Source: a virus. Taken from it: a DNA stretch of 24,155 nt. Each line of letters starts with the position of its first letter. The first letter of the stretch is position 1. The stretch covers positions 1-24,155 of the IMG/VR virus record IMGVR_UViG_3300022075_000023. One strand, 5' to 3'. The position numbers and the translations under genes are program-made. Under the pieces are notes generated by a model. The model saw nothing but the letters and a program-made list of their open reading frames with translations. It was not told the DNA's origin and ran no database searches. This document shows positions 1-6,612 of the stretch, piece after piece.

Positions 1-195
1 GGCGCCGAGGGCCGCGCCACCGGCGGCGGGCCCCTCCAGGGGGGTGGGGGTGAGCTCGTCCACCTTCTTCAGGAGGGCGTCGAGTTCGGGGGACTGGGCG
101 TAGACGGTGACCTCACGGTGCGGGCGGTGCAGGACGTCGTCGTCGCCGCCGGCGAGCCACTCGGTGAGGTCGAAGTCGGTGGGGGAGAGGGTCAT
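1..195 (-). CDS. Tail assembly chaperone, N-terminal part (runs off window)
   Basis: The open frame starts at ATG 195 and stays open to the window edge, giving 65 residues beginning MTLSPTDFDLTEWL. I could not match a catalytic motif. The assignment rests on place and on the acidic, small N-terminus: in siphoviruses the gene right after the major tail protein is normally the tail assembly chaperone, which coats the tape measure protein during tail building. The start is supported by a TTGGAGG ribosome site about seven bases upstream. These chaperones often continue by a programmed -1 frameshift, but that part would lie outside the window. Confidence 0.6.
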   Translation of the reverse strand, partial: MTLSPTDFDLTEWLAGGDDDVLHRPHREVTVYAQSPELDALLKKVDELTPTPLEGPAAGGAALGA

Positions 196-225
196 TGGGT
201 GCCTCCAAGGGGGCGGGCGTGCAGG

Positions 226-274
226 GTGTGCGTGGGGGTGGGGTGGTGCCGCCCTCCCCACCCCACACGCACAC
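226..274 (-). terminator. Long GC-rich hairpin after the major tail gene
   Basis: Positions 226-243 and 256-274 form a nearly perfect inverted repeat of about 18 pairs with one bulged base and a 12-nt loop. It lies between the stop of the major tail gene (336) and the start of the next gene (195). There is no T-run, so it may act as a partial terminator or an RNA-stabilising hairpin that lets the tail tube protein be made in excess over the chaperone. Confidence 0.6.
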
Positions 275-335
275 ACGTTTGGGGAGGGCGACACCGGTCT
301 CAGGGGCCCGTCACCGGGTCCAAGTTGTTCACTTG

Positions 336-890
336 TCAGGCGACGACGCCGTTGAGCTCGCCGTCCTTGACGATCAGCGGGACGGTGGCCTTCACGTAGC
401 CGGCGGAGGTGTCCTCCTGCTGGATCCAGTTGTCGGACTCGACCTGGAACGCGGAGTACTCGTCGCCGGCGGCCCAGGGCTCGTCCCACTTCTTGTTCAC
501 GAGGCGGGTCACGAACACGCCCGTGGACCCCTTCTGCCGGAGGGCCGCGAACAGGGCGTCACCGGAGGGGTCGGCGGAGCCGGTCGTGGTCTCGGAGAAG
601 TACCGGAACACGTTGGCCTGGGCCTCGTAGTTGGACGGGCCGAGGGCCTGGGTGGAGGCGGGCTCGCAGATCGCGGCCTCGTTGATGTTCTCCGAGGCGG
701 CGGCCCGGAAGTACGTGCCGTCCTTGGCCAGCCGGCAGGACACGTCCAGGGCGGCGTTGAGCTCCGCGGCGGTCAGGTCCTCGAGGCCGCCGGCGGGGAC
801 GGTCGCGAGGAACGCGACCTTCATGCGCTCGTCGCCGAGGGTGCGCGGGGGCAGCGGGGCGGTGGGGGTGGTCTCAGGGGTGACGGTCAT
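336..890 (-). CDS. Major tail (tail tube) protein
   Basis: This 184-residue protein is predicted to polymerise into the tail tube. The length, the lack of cysteine pairs or membrane segments, and a beta-rich C-terminal half (VFVTRLVNKKWDEPW, then short strands ending DGELNGVVA) fit the tail tube family. Position is the stronger argument: it follows head-tail joining and tail-completion genes and precedes the chaperone-like gene. The start ATG at 890 overlaps the previous stop (ATGA) and has a GAGGAGG site. The large hairpin at 226-274 just after the gene suits a highly expressed structural gene. No enzyme function is expected. Confidence 0.75.
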   Translation of the reverse strand: MTVTPETTPTAPLPPRTLGDERMKVAFLATVPAGGLEDLTAAELNAALDVSCRLAKDGTYFRAAASENINEAAICEPASTQALGPSNYEAQANVFRYFSETTTGSADPSGDALFAALRQKGSTGVFVTRLVNKKWDEPWAAGDEYSAFQVESDNWIQQEDTSAGYVKATVPLIVKDGELNGVVA

Positions 891-1102
891 CGGGTGGCCT
901 CCTCAGCCTTGGTCTTGGTGGTGGTGCGGGCGGGCTCGGTGGCCCGGGCGGTGGTGGCGCCCTTGGCGGGCTCCTTGGCGCGCTCGAGCGGGGTCTTGCG
1001 GAGCCCGAACTCGGGGATGTCGAGGTAGTGGGCGGGGACGTGGACCTTGTGGCCGTCCGAGGTGCGGTAGGCCCACACCTTCTTCAGGGGGTTGTCAGCC
1101 AT
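887..1102 (-). CDS. Small basic protein before the tail tube gene
   Basis: The 71-residue product begins MADNPLKKVWAYRTSDGHKVHVP and ends in a low-complexity Lys/Ala/Thr/Glu tail (about residues 40-71). Small proteins of this size between the tail terminator and the tail tube gene are common in actinophages and have no settled function. The start at 1102 has an AGGAGG site inside the motif CCTAGGAGG, whose TAG is also the stop codon of the upstream gene. Its stop overlaps the tail tube start by four bases, so the two are probably translated together. Function unknown. Confidence 0.7.
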   Translation of the reverse strand: MADNPLKKVWAYRTSDGHKVHVPAHYLDIPEFGLRKTPLERAKEPAKGATTARATEPARTTTKTKAEEATR

Positions 1103-1116
1103 GCGGGGTGTGCCTC

Positions 1117-1563
1117 CTAGGCGTGGTCGGTGAGGGTCCAGGTGAGGGGGACGTAGAACCGGGCGGGCCGTTCGGCGGGGTCGGTCATGATCTGCGCGAT
1201 CGACTGCTGCACCCGTTGGGGTTTGACGCGGCCGTCGAGGGCGTCGGTGAGGGTGTGCTTCACGTCGCGGGCCGCGGCCGCGGTCCACGCCCAGTCACCG
1301 GAGGCGACCGTGGTGGTGAGCTCACCGGTCTGGGCGGCCTGGTAGATGCGCCCGGACATGTCGTCGTCCATGACAGGGGTCAGGACGCCGGGCCAGATCA
1401 CGACGTACGGGAGGGTGCGGCCCTGGGGGTCCGAGGGGAGGGTGGAGGGCACCCGGCCGATGTGCACACCGCCCCGGAGACCGGGAAGGCCGTCAAGGAG
1501 TTCCTTGACGGCCTGGTATTGGGTGCCGGGGTCGGGGCCCGGGTGGTGGTGCCAGTCGGTCAC
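1117..1563 (-). CDS. Tail terminator / tail completion protein
   Basis: The 148-residue protein starts at GTG 1563, forming GTGA with the previous stop. The layout is that of phage tail terminator proteins: an N-terminal helix (QYQAVKELLDGL), a central strand-rich part with PYVVIWPG, then a segment rich in short helices and a C-terminal strand (ARFYVPLTWTLTD). These proteins form a ring that caps the tail tube and joins the head. The call rests on size, predicted fold and the slot between the gp10-like gene and the tail tube region. I saw no diagnostic motif, so a related minor head-tail role is possible. Confidence 0.6.
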   Translation of the reverse strand: MTDWHHHPGPDPGTQYQAVKELLDGLPGLRGGVHIGRVPSTLPSDPQGRTLPYVVIWPGVLTPVMDDDMSGRIYQAAQTGELTTTVASGDWAWTAAAARDVKHTLTDALDGRVKPQRVQQSIAQIMTDPAERPARFYVPLTWTLTDHA

Positions 1564-1907
1564 CGGGGTCCTCCGATCTGTCCGATCATCTGCACGAACA
1601 CGCCCTTGGCCTGCTCGAACGCGGGCCGCATGAACGGTTGCGGGGCCTGGGTGGAGGTGCCGTACTCCACGTAGGCGGCGTACTCGGCGCCCACACTGGT
1701 CTCGGCCCACACTCGGGTGCCCTGGATGCCGGAGCGTTCCGCGATCGAGGCACGCATGTACCCGGTGTCCACGGGGGCGCGTCGGCGTGCCTCGGCCTGC
1801 GTGTCCAGGGCGGCCTTCACCGCGGCGGTGTGCGCCATCCGTGTGGCCTGCGAGGACGCGCCGGTCAGGTCCGCGGACAGGGCGCGGAGCCCGTCACCGG
1901 GCCTCAC
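1560..1907 (-). CDS. HK97 gp10-like head-tail / tail component
   Basis: This 115-residue protein carries the hallmark order of the HK97 gp10 family: an N-terminal helix, then RRRAPVDTGYMRASI (around residues 47-61), then EYAAYVEYGTSTQAPQPFMRPAFE (around 77-100). The PVDTG...YVEYGT...PFMRPA pattern is typical. The family is a structural neck component. The start at GTG 1907 overlaps the upstream stop (GTGA). Upstream in-frame sequence to 2375 is antisense-type noise over the neighbour and was not included. The identification is among the firmer ones in the neck region. Confidence 0.85.
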   Translation of the reverse strand: MRPGDGLRALSADLTGASSQATRMAHTAAVKAALDTQAEARRRAPVDTGYMRASIAERSGIQGTRVWAETSVGAEYAAYVEYGTSTQAPQPFMRPAFEQAKGVFVQMIGQIGGPR

Positions 1908-2359
1908 GGGCCGTCCACCACCTCGGACAGGTCGATCGTGCAGTACAGGTCCCGCTCGAACCGGAGCGTGCCGTGCAACACCTGCTCCACCATGAGACGC
2001 CTGCCGACAAGGTCGGCGTCCCCGGCGTGCCCAGCCTCGTACCCGGTGACCACCACGATGGGGCCGGTGTCGTCCACGACAGTCCCGGCCGGCCAGGCGT
2101 CCGCGGGGAGCGTCACCAGGTAGTCGCGGGTGTCCACGAGCTGCCCCTGAGCGTCCTCCCGACCGGACCGGTTCTGCTGCTGCACCCGGCACACCGTCTC
2201 CACCAGGACCGTGTCCTCGGTGGGCGTGAAGTCCGGGTACCCGCCCGGGGCGCCGGGCCGGATCACACGACACCGGCCCGTCATGGACGAGACCAGGGCG
2301 GGCCGGTGATGGGCCTCCCAGCCCGGGGGGATGATCCGGGTCCCGGTCAGTCCCACCAT
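1904..2359 (-). CDS. Head-tail connector (stopper-like) protein
   Basis: The 151-residue product is beta-rich (CRVIRPGAPGG; VETVCRVQQQN; RDYLVTLPADAWPAGTVV) and looks like the small barrel proteins that plug the head-tail channel. The ATG at 2359 overlaps the upstream gene by 13 bases. It sits second among the connectors after the capsid gene, the usual slot for a head-closure stopper. The family call is by position and general composition rather than by a conserved motif. Confidence 0.6.
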   Translation of the reverse strand: MVGLTGTRIIPPGWEAHHRPALVSSMTGRCRVIRPGAPGGYPDFTPTEDTVLVETVCRVQQQNRSGREDAQGQLVDTRDYLVTLPADAWPAGTVVDDTGPIVVVTGYEAGHAGDADLVGRRLMVEQVLHGTLRFERDLYCTIDLSEVVDGP

Positions 2360-2730
2360 GTGCGCCGCTCCTCACCCTCGTACCGGACGCCCTGCCCCGT
2401 GGTCACGTACCCGATGAATCCCCCGCCGTCGGCGGGGGCCTCGAGGGCGTCGGCTTTCGCGTCCCACTCCCGGGCCAGGGCCCGCAGCTCCGCGGACACC
2501 GCCGGGCCGTCGGTCTGAAGGTCCTGGGAGCGGATCTTCTTGGAGACGAGGACCTCGGACGCCGCGATCGTGCGCAGCGCGGACGCGACCGTGCGCTCCA
2601 CGGACCCGCCCGCCGCCGCGTACAGGGCCGTCAGGTCATTCCGGGACAGCAGCTCCGTGTCCCCGGCCGGGTCGGCCAGGTGCAGACGGAGGAGGGTCTC
2701 CACCGTCGGGTCCAGGCTCAGCAGCTCCAC
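2347..2730 (-). CDS. Head-tail adaptor (first connector)
   Basis: This 127-residue protein is mostly helical in its first 100 residues (LETLLRLHL-type helix, then RNDLTALYAAAGGSVERTVASALRTIAA and SAELRALAREWDAKADAL), followed by a short Gly-rich tail ending in RRTWWD. Four-helix adaptors of this size bind the underside of the portal in siphoviruses, and this is the first gene after the major capsid gene, the usual place for the adaptor. The GTG start at 2730 has a strong GAGGAGG site five bases away. A small non-adaptor virion protein cannot be ruled out. Confidence 0.6.
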   Translation of the reverse strand: MELLSLDPTVETLLRLHLADPAGDTELLSRNDLTALYAAAGGSVERTVASALRTIAASEVLVSKKIRSQDLQTDGPAVSAELRALAREWDAKADALEAPADGGGFIGYVTTGQGVRYEGEERRTWWD

Positions 2731-2760
2731 GGTGGCCTCCTCAGTCAGCGGGGGTGAGGT

Positions 2761-2795
2761 GACCGGCCCAACCCCGTTGACGGGTTGGGCCGGTC
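2761..2795 (-). terminator. Perfect 14-bp hairpin after the capsid gene
   Basis: GACCGGCCCAACCC (2761-2774) and its exact complement (2782-2795) enclose a 7-nt loop, starting eight bases past the capsid stop codon (2803). No T-run follows on the minus strand. It probably ends part of the transcripts or protects the 3' end of the capsid message, as with the hairpin after the tail tube gene. Confidence 0.7.
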
Positions 2796-2802
2796 AGTGG
2801 GG

Positions 2803-3879
2803 TCAGGCGCCGTTGGACGCCCACACGCCCGGGGTGAACCCCGGGTCGATGCCCAGCACCGAACGACCCCGGTAGGTGATCGTGTCGTCCTTGATGGACC
2901 CGTCGGTCGGGGACAGGGCACCGCCGCCCAGGGACTGGCCCTGCGCGTTCTCCATGCGGATGTCGACCTCGGGGTGGCCGGCCAGGTTGGTGCGGATGAT
3001 CGAGGGCAGGTCCGAGCCCTTGCCCTGCACGAGCGCCCACGCGGTACCGGAGCCGGTGCCGAGCCGCTTGCCCACAGCACGGGACTCCAGCGGCCGGACC
3101 ACGTTGCGGAACGGGTTGTCCTGGACCTGCTTCGTGGACTTCGTGCCCTCGGTGTTGGTGATCTCCACCTTCTCCAGGTGCACGAGCAGCGCCTGCACCT
3201 GGGTGCGCAGCGCGGGGCCGTGCACCAGGTACAGGTCGGACACGTCCACGAGCTCGCCGCGGTGGTTCTCGCGGACGGCGAGCTCCTGGATCGCGGCCTG
3301 CAGGGTGTCCGCGTTCAGCGGGACGGTCTTCACGTCGCCGAAGAAGTCGCCGTTCCAGGCGCCGTCCTTGACGAGCAGGTCCGCGGCGGCGGAGTTCTGC
3401 GTCTTGATCGCACCCTGGGCGAGGTCGCGGGGGAAGTCCGCGATGTCGGAGAACCGACGATCCAGGAACAGCTCCCAGGTGATCTTGATGACGCGACCGT
3501 ACTTCCCGAGGCCGTGCTCCAGGTCGGTGGTCTGCTTGGTGCCGCCCTTGTACTCTTCGCCCTCGTGGACGCGCTCGAACTCATCGGCACCCCACAGGTC
3601 CACCAGGCGGCGGCGGTTGAAGTCGGGGACGGTGACGTCGACGACGACGTTCTCGAACTCCTTCGGGGTGTCCTTGTAGGTCTGCACGGCCTTGGCCTGA
3701 AGGCCCTTGCCGAGCAGGACGGGGAAGTCCGAGGTGCTGAACGCCTCACGGAGGGTGCCGATCGCGGAGATGTTGCCGGACTGGGCGCGCTTGAGGAGCT
3801 GCCCGGCCTCGTAGACGCGCTCGTCCTCCTTGGGGGCGGCGCGGAAGCCCTCGCGGGCCAGGTCGATGCTGACGGTCAT
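2803..3879 (-). CDS. Major capsid protein
   Basis: This 358-residue protein is predicted to form the head shell. It follows protease/scaffold and decoration genes and is followed by connector genes, the standard slot. The N-terminal 50 residues are helical and charged, then come segments such as FENVVVDVTVPDFNRRRLVDLWG (about 75-97) and KYGRVIKITWELFLDRRFSDI, with C-terminal TITYRGRSVLGIDPGF. The pattern resembles capsid proteins that travel with MuF and a prohead protease and adopt the HK97 fold. The start at 3879 has AGGAGG in CCTAGGAGG. No cleavage site was assigned, and the fold is inferred rather than seen. Confidence 0.88.
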   Translation of the reverse strand: MTVSIDLAREGFRAAPKEDERVYEAGQLLKRAQSGNISAIGTLREAFSTSDFPVLLGKGLQAKAVQTYKDTPKEFENVVVDVTVPDFNRRRLVDLWGADEFERVHEGEEYKGGTKQTTDLEHGLGKYGRVIKITWELFLDRRFSDIADFPRDLAQGAIKTQNSAAADLLVKDGAWNGDFFGDVKTVPLNADTLQAAIQELAVRENHRGELVDVSDLYLVHGPALRTQVQALLVHLEKVEITNTEGTKSTKQVQDNPFRNVVRPLESRAVGKRLGTGSGTAWALVQGKGSDLPSIIRTNLAGHPEVDIRMENAQGQSLGGGALSPTDGSIKDDTITYRGRSVLGIDPGFTPGVWASNGA

Positions 3880-3907
3880 GATGTGGTGCCTCCTAGGCGA
3901 AGTCGGG

Positions 3908-4252
3908 TCAGGCCGCAGCCGGGGCCAGGTGGTGGCCGAGGGGGGCCACATGGGCGGGTCCGGTGCCGGTGCCCTTCGGGGTCACGGCGGACCCGAAGGG
4001 CTTTGCGCCGGTGGCGGTCGCGGTGAGGGTGCCGTCGGTCTTGAGGTAGACGGTCTGCCCGACGGTCAGGGCACCGGTGACGGTCACCCCCTTGGCGGAA
4101 CCGATCAGCTTGACCGTGGCCAGGCCGTCGGGCTGCCGGTCGATCAGCGCGAACCCGGCGAAGTTGCCGACGACTACGGGGTCACCGGACTTGGTGCCCT
4201 CGGGGACGGGGATGGCCGGGGTGTCGAAGTGGGTGTATCCCATGTTCAGCAT
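3908..4252 (-). CDS. Head decoration (cement) protein, DUF2190-like
   Basis: The 114-residue, cysteine-free, strand-rich protein contains KSGDPVVVGNFAGFALID (about residues 21-38) and alternating GxVTVTG / VGQTVYLKTDG segments. This resembles the DUF2190 and gpD-like small capsid-stabilising proteins often coded between protease and capsid. It would sit on the outside of the head lattice. The ATG at 4252 has an AGGAGG site within CCTAGGAGG. A second ATG three codons further in (MGYTHFD) is an alternative start. Some relatives are instead called head fibre proteins. Confidence 0.65.
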   Translation of the reverse strand: MLNMGYTHFDTPAIPVPEGTKSGDPVVVGNFAGFALIDRQPDGLATVKLIGSAKGVTVTGALTVGQTVYLKTDGTLTATATGAKPFGSAVTPKGTGTGPAHVAPLGHHLAPAAA

Positions 4253-4271
4253 GATGTGGACCTCCTAGGGG

Positions 4272-4661
4272 TCAGAAGCTGGCGGCGATGTCGGCGTCGG
4301 TGTACGTGCGGGCGGCCGGGCCGTAGGACTCGGTCACCTGGGCGGGGGCGACGTTCGGGGCGGCGGGGTCGGTGTTGGTCGCCTGGGCGGCTTCGGTGAC
4401 CTCGGCGCGCAGCGCGGCCGGGTCGAAGTCCTCCGCGGTCGCGGCGGACTCGGCGGCGCGCACGATGAACGCCGGCGCCTGCTCGCCGAACGTCTCGGCC
4501 ACGATCGCCCGGGCGTCGGCCAGGGCACGCTCACGCACCGACTTCGCGGCGGCCTCCGCGGCCTCCTTCAGCGCCGTGTTCTCCTGGGCCAGGGTGTCGG
4601 CCCGGCCGGCGGACTCGCGGAGCTGGTTGAGCTCCTGCTCGTCGATCTCGATCTTCGCCAT
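4272..4661 (-). CDS. Nested scaffold protein (internal start)
   Basis: An in-frame ATG at 4661 (Met253 of the longer protein) is preceded by GAGGAGG with a 5-nt gap, one of the best ribosome sites in the window. It would give a 129-residue scaffold starting MAKIEIDEQELNQL, with a coiled coil over its first 45 residues. The arrangement is like lambda C/Nu3, where the scaffold is the in-frame C-terminal part of the protease gene and is needed in excess. The GAGGAGG spells codons for Glu-Glu in the fusion, so chance is possible. Confidence 0.55.
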   Translation of the reverse strand: MAKIEIDEQELNQLRESAGRADTLAQENTALKEAAEAAAKSVRERALADARAIVAETFGEQAPAFIVRAAESAATAEDFDPAALRAEVTEAAQATNTDPAAPNVAPAQVTESYGPAARTYTDADIAASF

Positions 4662-5417
4662 GGTGTCCTCCTCAGACTCGGTGGCGGGGGTGGTCGCTTC
4701 GGCCGGGCTGGCGTCAGCGGTGGTGGGGTTGTAGGTCACCGTGCGGGTGACGGGCTCGGGGGTGCCGAGCGTGGGGATGGGCGCCTGGTCGTAGGTGGCG
4801 CGCACGAGGTTCGTGGGAGTCGTCTGCCAGGGCTCGTAGATCACGTGCTGCTCGTCGTGGTCCACGTAGTAGCCGACGTCGGCGGCGCGCAGCGCGGCGA
4901 TGAGCCGGTCCCGGACGTCGGAGGCCAGCGCTTCACGGGCGGACTCGAGGACCGCGGCGACCCTGCCACCACGTCCGGGCACGGTGACGAGGTCGACCCG
5001 GTTGAACGGGTCCGGGATCAGACGTTCGATCACGCCCCCGTCACCGATGGCCGCGGCGGCGCTGATGGACACCCCGATGAAGTCTGCGAACTCGTCCACG
5101 AGGTCCCGGTACGCGGAGCGGACTCGGGCCTCGGCGACCAGCGCGGTCCCGTCCCAGCGGGCGTCCTCGGTGAGCACCAGCGCGAGGTTGTGCAGGGACC
5201 CCTCGGGCCGGTCGGCGCCCTCGGTGAGGGTGGGGTGGTCGACCATGCCCTGCGTGCCGCGGGGGAACACCTTCTCGGTGGCGGCACGCTCGAGGACCTC
5301 GGGGGTGTAGACCCCGGAGGATCCCTGCCCGGGGGTGATGATGGTCAGCAGGACCCGGCCGGGCCCCTTCGGTGTGGCCGTCGCGGTGACGGCCTCGGTG
5401 ATCCGGGTGACGGTCAC
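4272..5417 (-). CDS. Capsid maturation protease fused to scaffold
   Basis: The 381-residue protein starts at GTG 5417, supported by TAGGAGT. Residues about 20-160 look like a phage prohead protease: GMVDHP with a candidate catalytic His61, FIGVSIS with candidate Ser117, then NRVDLVTVPGRGGRV (139-153). The last 130 residues form a charged coiled coil (254-300) and a linker, as in scaffold proteins that shape the procapsid and are then degraded. The linker (about 200-253) is rich in Thr, Pro, Ala and Glu. A strong internal ribosome site at 4665-4672 suggests the scaffold is also made alone. The catalytic assignments come from pattern, not alignment. Confidence 0.78.
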   Translation of the reverse strand: MTVTRITEAVTATATPKGPGRVLLTIITPGQGSSGVYTPEVLERAATEKVFPRGTQGMVDHPTLTEGADRPEGSLHNLALVLTEDARWDGTALVAEARVRSAYRDLVDEFADFIGVSISAAAAIGDGGVIERLIPDPFNRVDLVTVPGRGGRVAAVLESAREALASDVRDRLIAALRAADVGYYVDHDEQHVIYEPWQTTPTNLVRATYDQAPIPTLGTPEPVTRTVTYNPTTADASPAEATTPATESEEDTMAKIEIDEQELNQLRESAGRADTLAQENTALKEAAEAAAKSVRERALADARAIVAETFGEQAPAFIVRAAESAATAEDFDPAALRAEVTEAAQATNTDPAAPNVAPAQVTESYGPAARTYTDADIAASF

Positions 5418-5439
5418 GGGTACTCCTAGACTGGGTGGC

Positions 5440-5595
5440 ATGGATGGGTGCGCGGCCGGAGAGCACAGCTGGGTGCTCACGGGTGCGCACTTCTCGTTGA
5501 CGGGCCCGTCCGTGGTCGAGCAGACGTGCCGGTGGTGCGGGGCGACCTCGCTGTGGTCACCCAGCGATAGCGGGGAGGTCCCGGACGGGCGTTGA
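5440..5595 (+). CDS. Small zinc-ribbon-like protein, opposite strand
   Basis: A 51-residue plus-strand frame starting at ATG 5440 fills the 139-nt gap between the MuF-like gene (ends 5557) and the protease (starts 5417), and overlaps the 3' end of the former by 39 bases. The product has Cys4, His9, then TGPSVVEQTCRWCGA (Cys30, Cys33), a plausible zinc site. The SWVLTGAHFSLTGPSVVEQTC stretch resembles small zinc-ribbon proteins I recall from actinophages. The ribosome site is weak (TGGGTGG), and no clear promoter was found, so expression is uncertain. It is the only plus-strand gene candidate left of 23870. Confidence 0.5.
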   Translation: MDGCAAGEHSWVLTGAHFSLTGPSVVEQTCRWCGATSLWSPSDSGEVPDGR

Positions 5596-6612
5596 CACGT
5601 ACGAGGCCCGCCACCCGGGGTTCTCCTTGAGCGTGGACAGGTCCTCCCAGGCGCCCCCCTGGCGGAGGTGGTCGGCACGGGCCTTCCCGAGGATCGTGTC
5701 CTGCGAGTCCGGGGTGAGGTTGCCCCACCAGGCATCCCGCTGGGCCGTGTAGTCGAACGGGGCCGGCTCCGTCACACCGGTGAACCCGAGTTCGGCGGCG
5801 GTCTTCGTGCGGTACACGAACGTGCACCTGCCCTGGACGTGGTCGGCGGGCCCGTACGTGTCCGGCGGGTACTCCGTGCCGTGCCGGGCCAGGCAGGACG
5901 GGCACGTGCGCCGGTCGAGGGTGGCGACCCACACGGCGGCCGCGATCACGCTGCTGTTTCGCCGGGCCATGGCCTGGTCGGTGCGCCGGTGAGCGTCGAT
6001 TAGCTCCGTGCGTGCGATCCGTTCCGCCCTGACCGCGCCCCCCATGAACGCCCCCTCGGTGCGCTTCATGATGTCCGCCGCAACCCGGCGGGGGTTCGCG
6101 CCAACGACGATGCCCTGGATCAGGGCCTGCTTCATGGCCTCGGCCTGCACGACCGGCAACGCCAGCGTCGCGGCCTCGATCTGCCCTACCGTGGCGGCGA
6201 CGATCTCGTCGGCCGCGGCCGGGTCCAGCACACCGAGCCCGAACCGGCCGGGCGCCTCCTCGGGGAGCTGCGCGGTGAGCTGCTCGTAGTGGGCGTCCGC
6301 CGCGGCCAACACAATGGGGGTGATCTCGGCGGACACAAACGCGTTCGCCTCCGCGGCGAGCTCGTCGGTCACGTCCAGGGCCCGGGCCAGCGCCTGCATG
6401 AGGCGCCGGTCTCGGGCGAGCTGGCCGGCACCGATCACGTCCCCGTCCCGGGCGTCGATCAGCCGTTGGAACGCGGCCTCGAACTCGGGTGTCAGGGTGT
6501 CCCAGGCGCGGGCCCACGCTTTCACGAGGTCCGTGGCCGTGTTGTCCGTGGCGGCTACGGTGGCGGCACGTCCAGCCCGGGCCGCGGCGATGGACGCGGG
6601 GGTCTCCGTCAC
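5557..6612 (-). CDS. MuF-like minor head protein
   Basis: The 351-residue protein ends in a MuF-type domain: RTELIDAHRRTDQAMA (about 201-216), VWVATLDRRTCPSCLARHG (228-245) with Cys237 and Cys240, and HVQGRCTFVYRT (258-269) with Cys263. The cysteines and histidines form a likely metal site. MuF proteins join the portal inside the head and help procapsid assembly and DNA ejection. The N-terminal 190 residues are helical and Ala-rich. It starts at GTG 6612, overlapping the portal stop by four bases, so translation is coupled. No toxin or other added domain is visible at its C-terminus, which ends at residue 351. Confidence 0.85.
   Translation of the reverse strand: MTETPASIAAARAGRAATVAATDNTATDLVKAWARAWDTLTPEFEAAFQRLIDARDGDVIGAGQLARDRRLMQALARALDVTDELAAEANAFVSAEITPIVLAAADAHYEQLTAQLPEEAPGRFGLGVLDPAAADEIVAATVGQIEAATLALPVVQAEAMKQALIQGIVVGANPRRVAADIMKRTEGAFMGGAVRAERIARTELIDAHRRTDQAMARRNSSVIAAAVWVATLDRRTCPSCLARHGTEYPPDTYGPADHVQGRCTFVYRTKTAAELGFTGVTEPAPFDYTAQRDAWWGNLTPDSQDTILGKARADHLRQGGAWEDLSTLKENPGWRASYVSTPVRDLPAIAG

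Noticed and set aside
2785-4026. A 413-codon plus-strand frame over the capsid gene
   Set aside because: Shadow of the capsid gene in the antisense direction; no motif or ribosome site.
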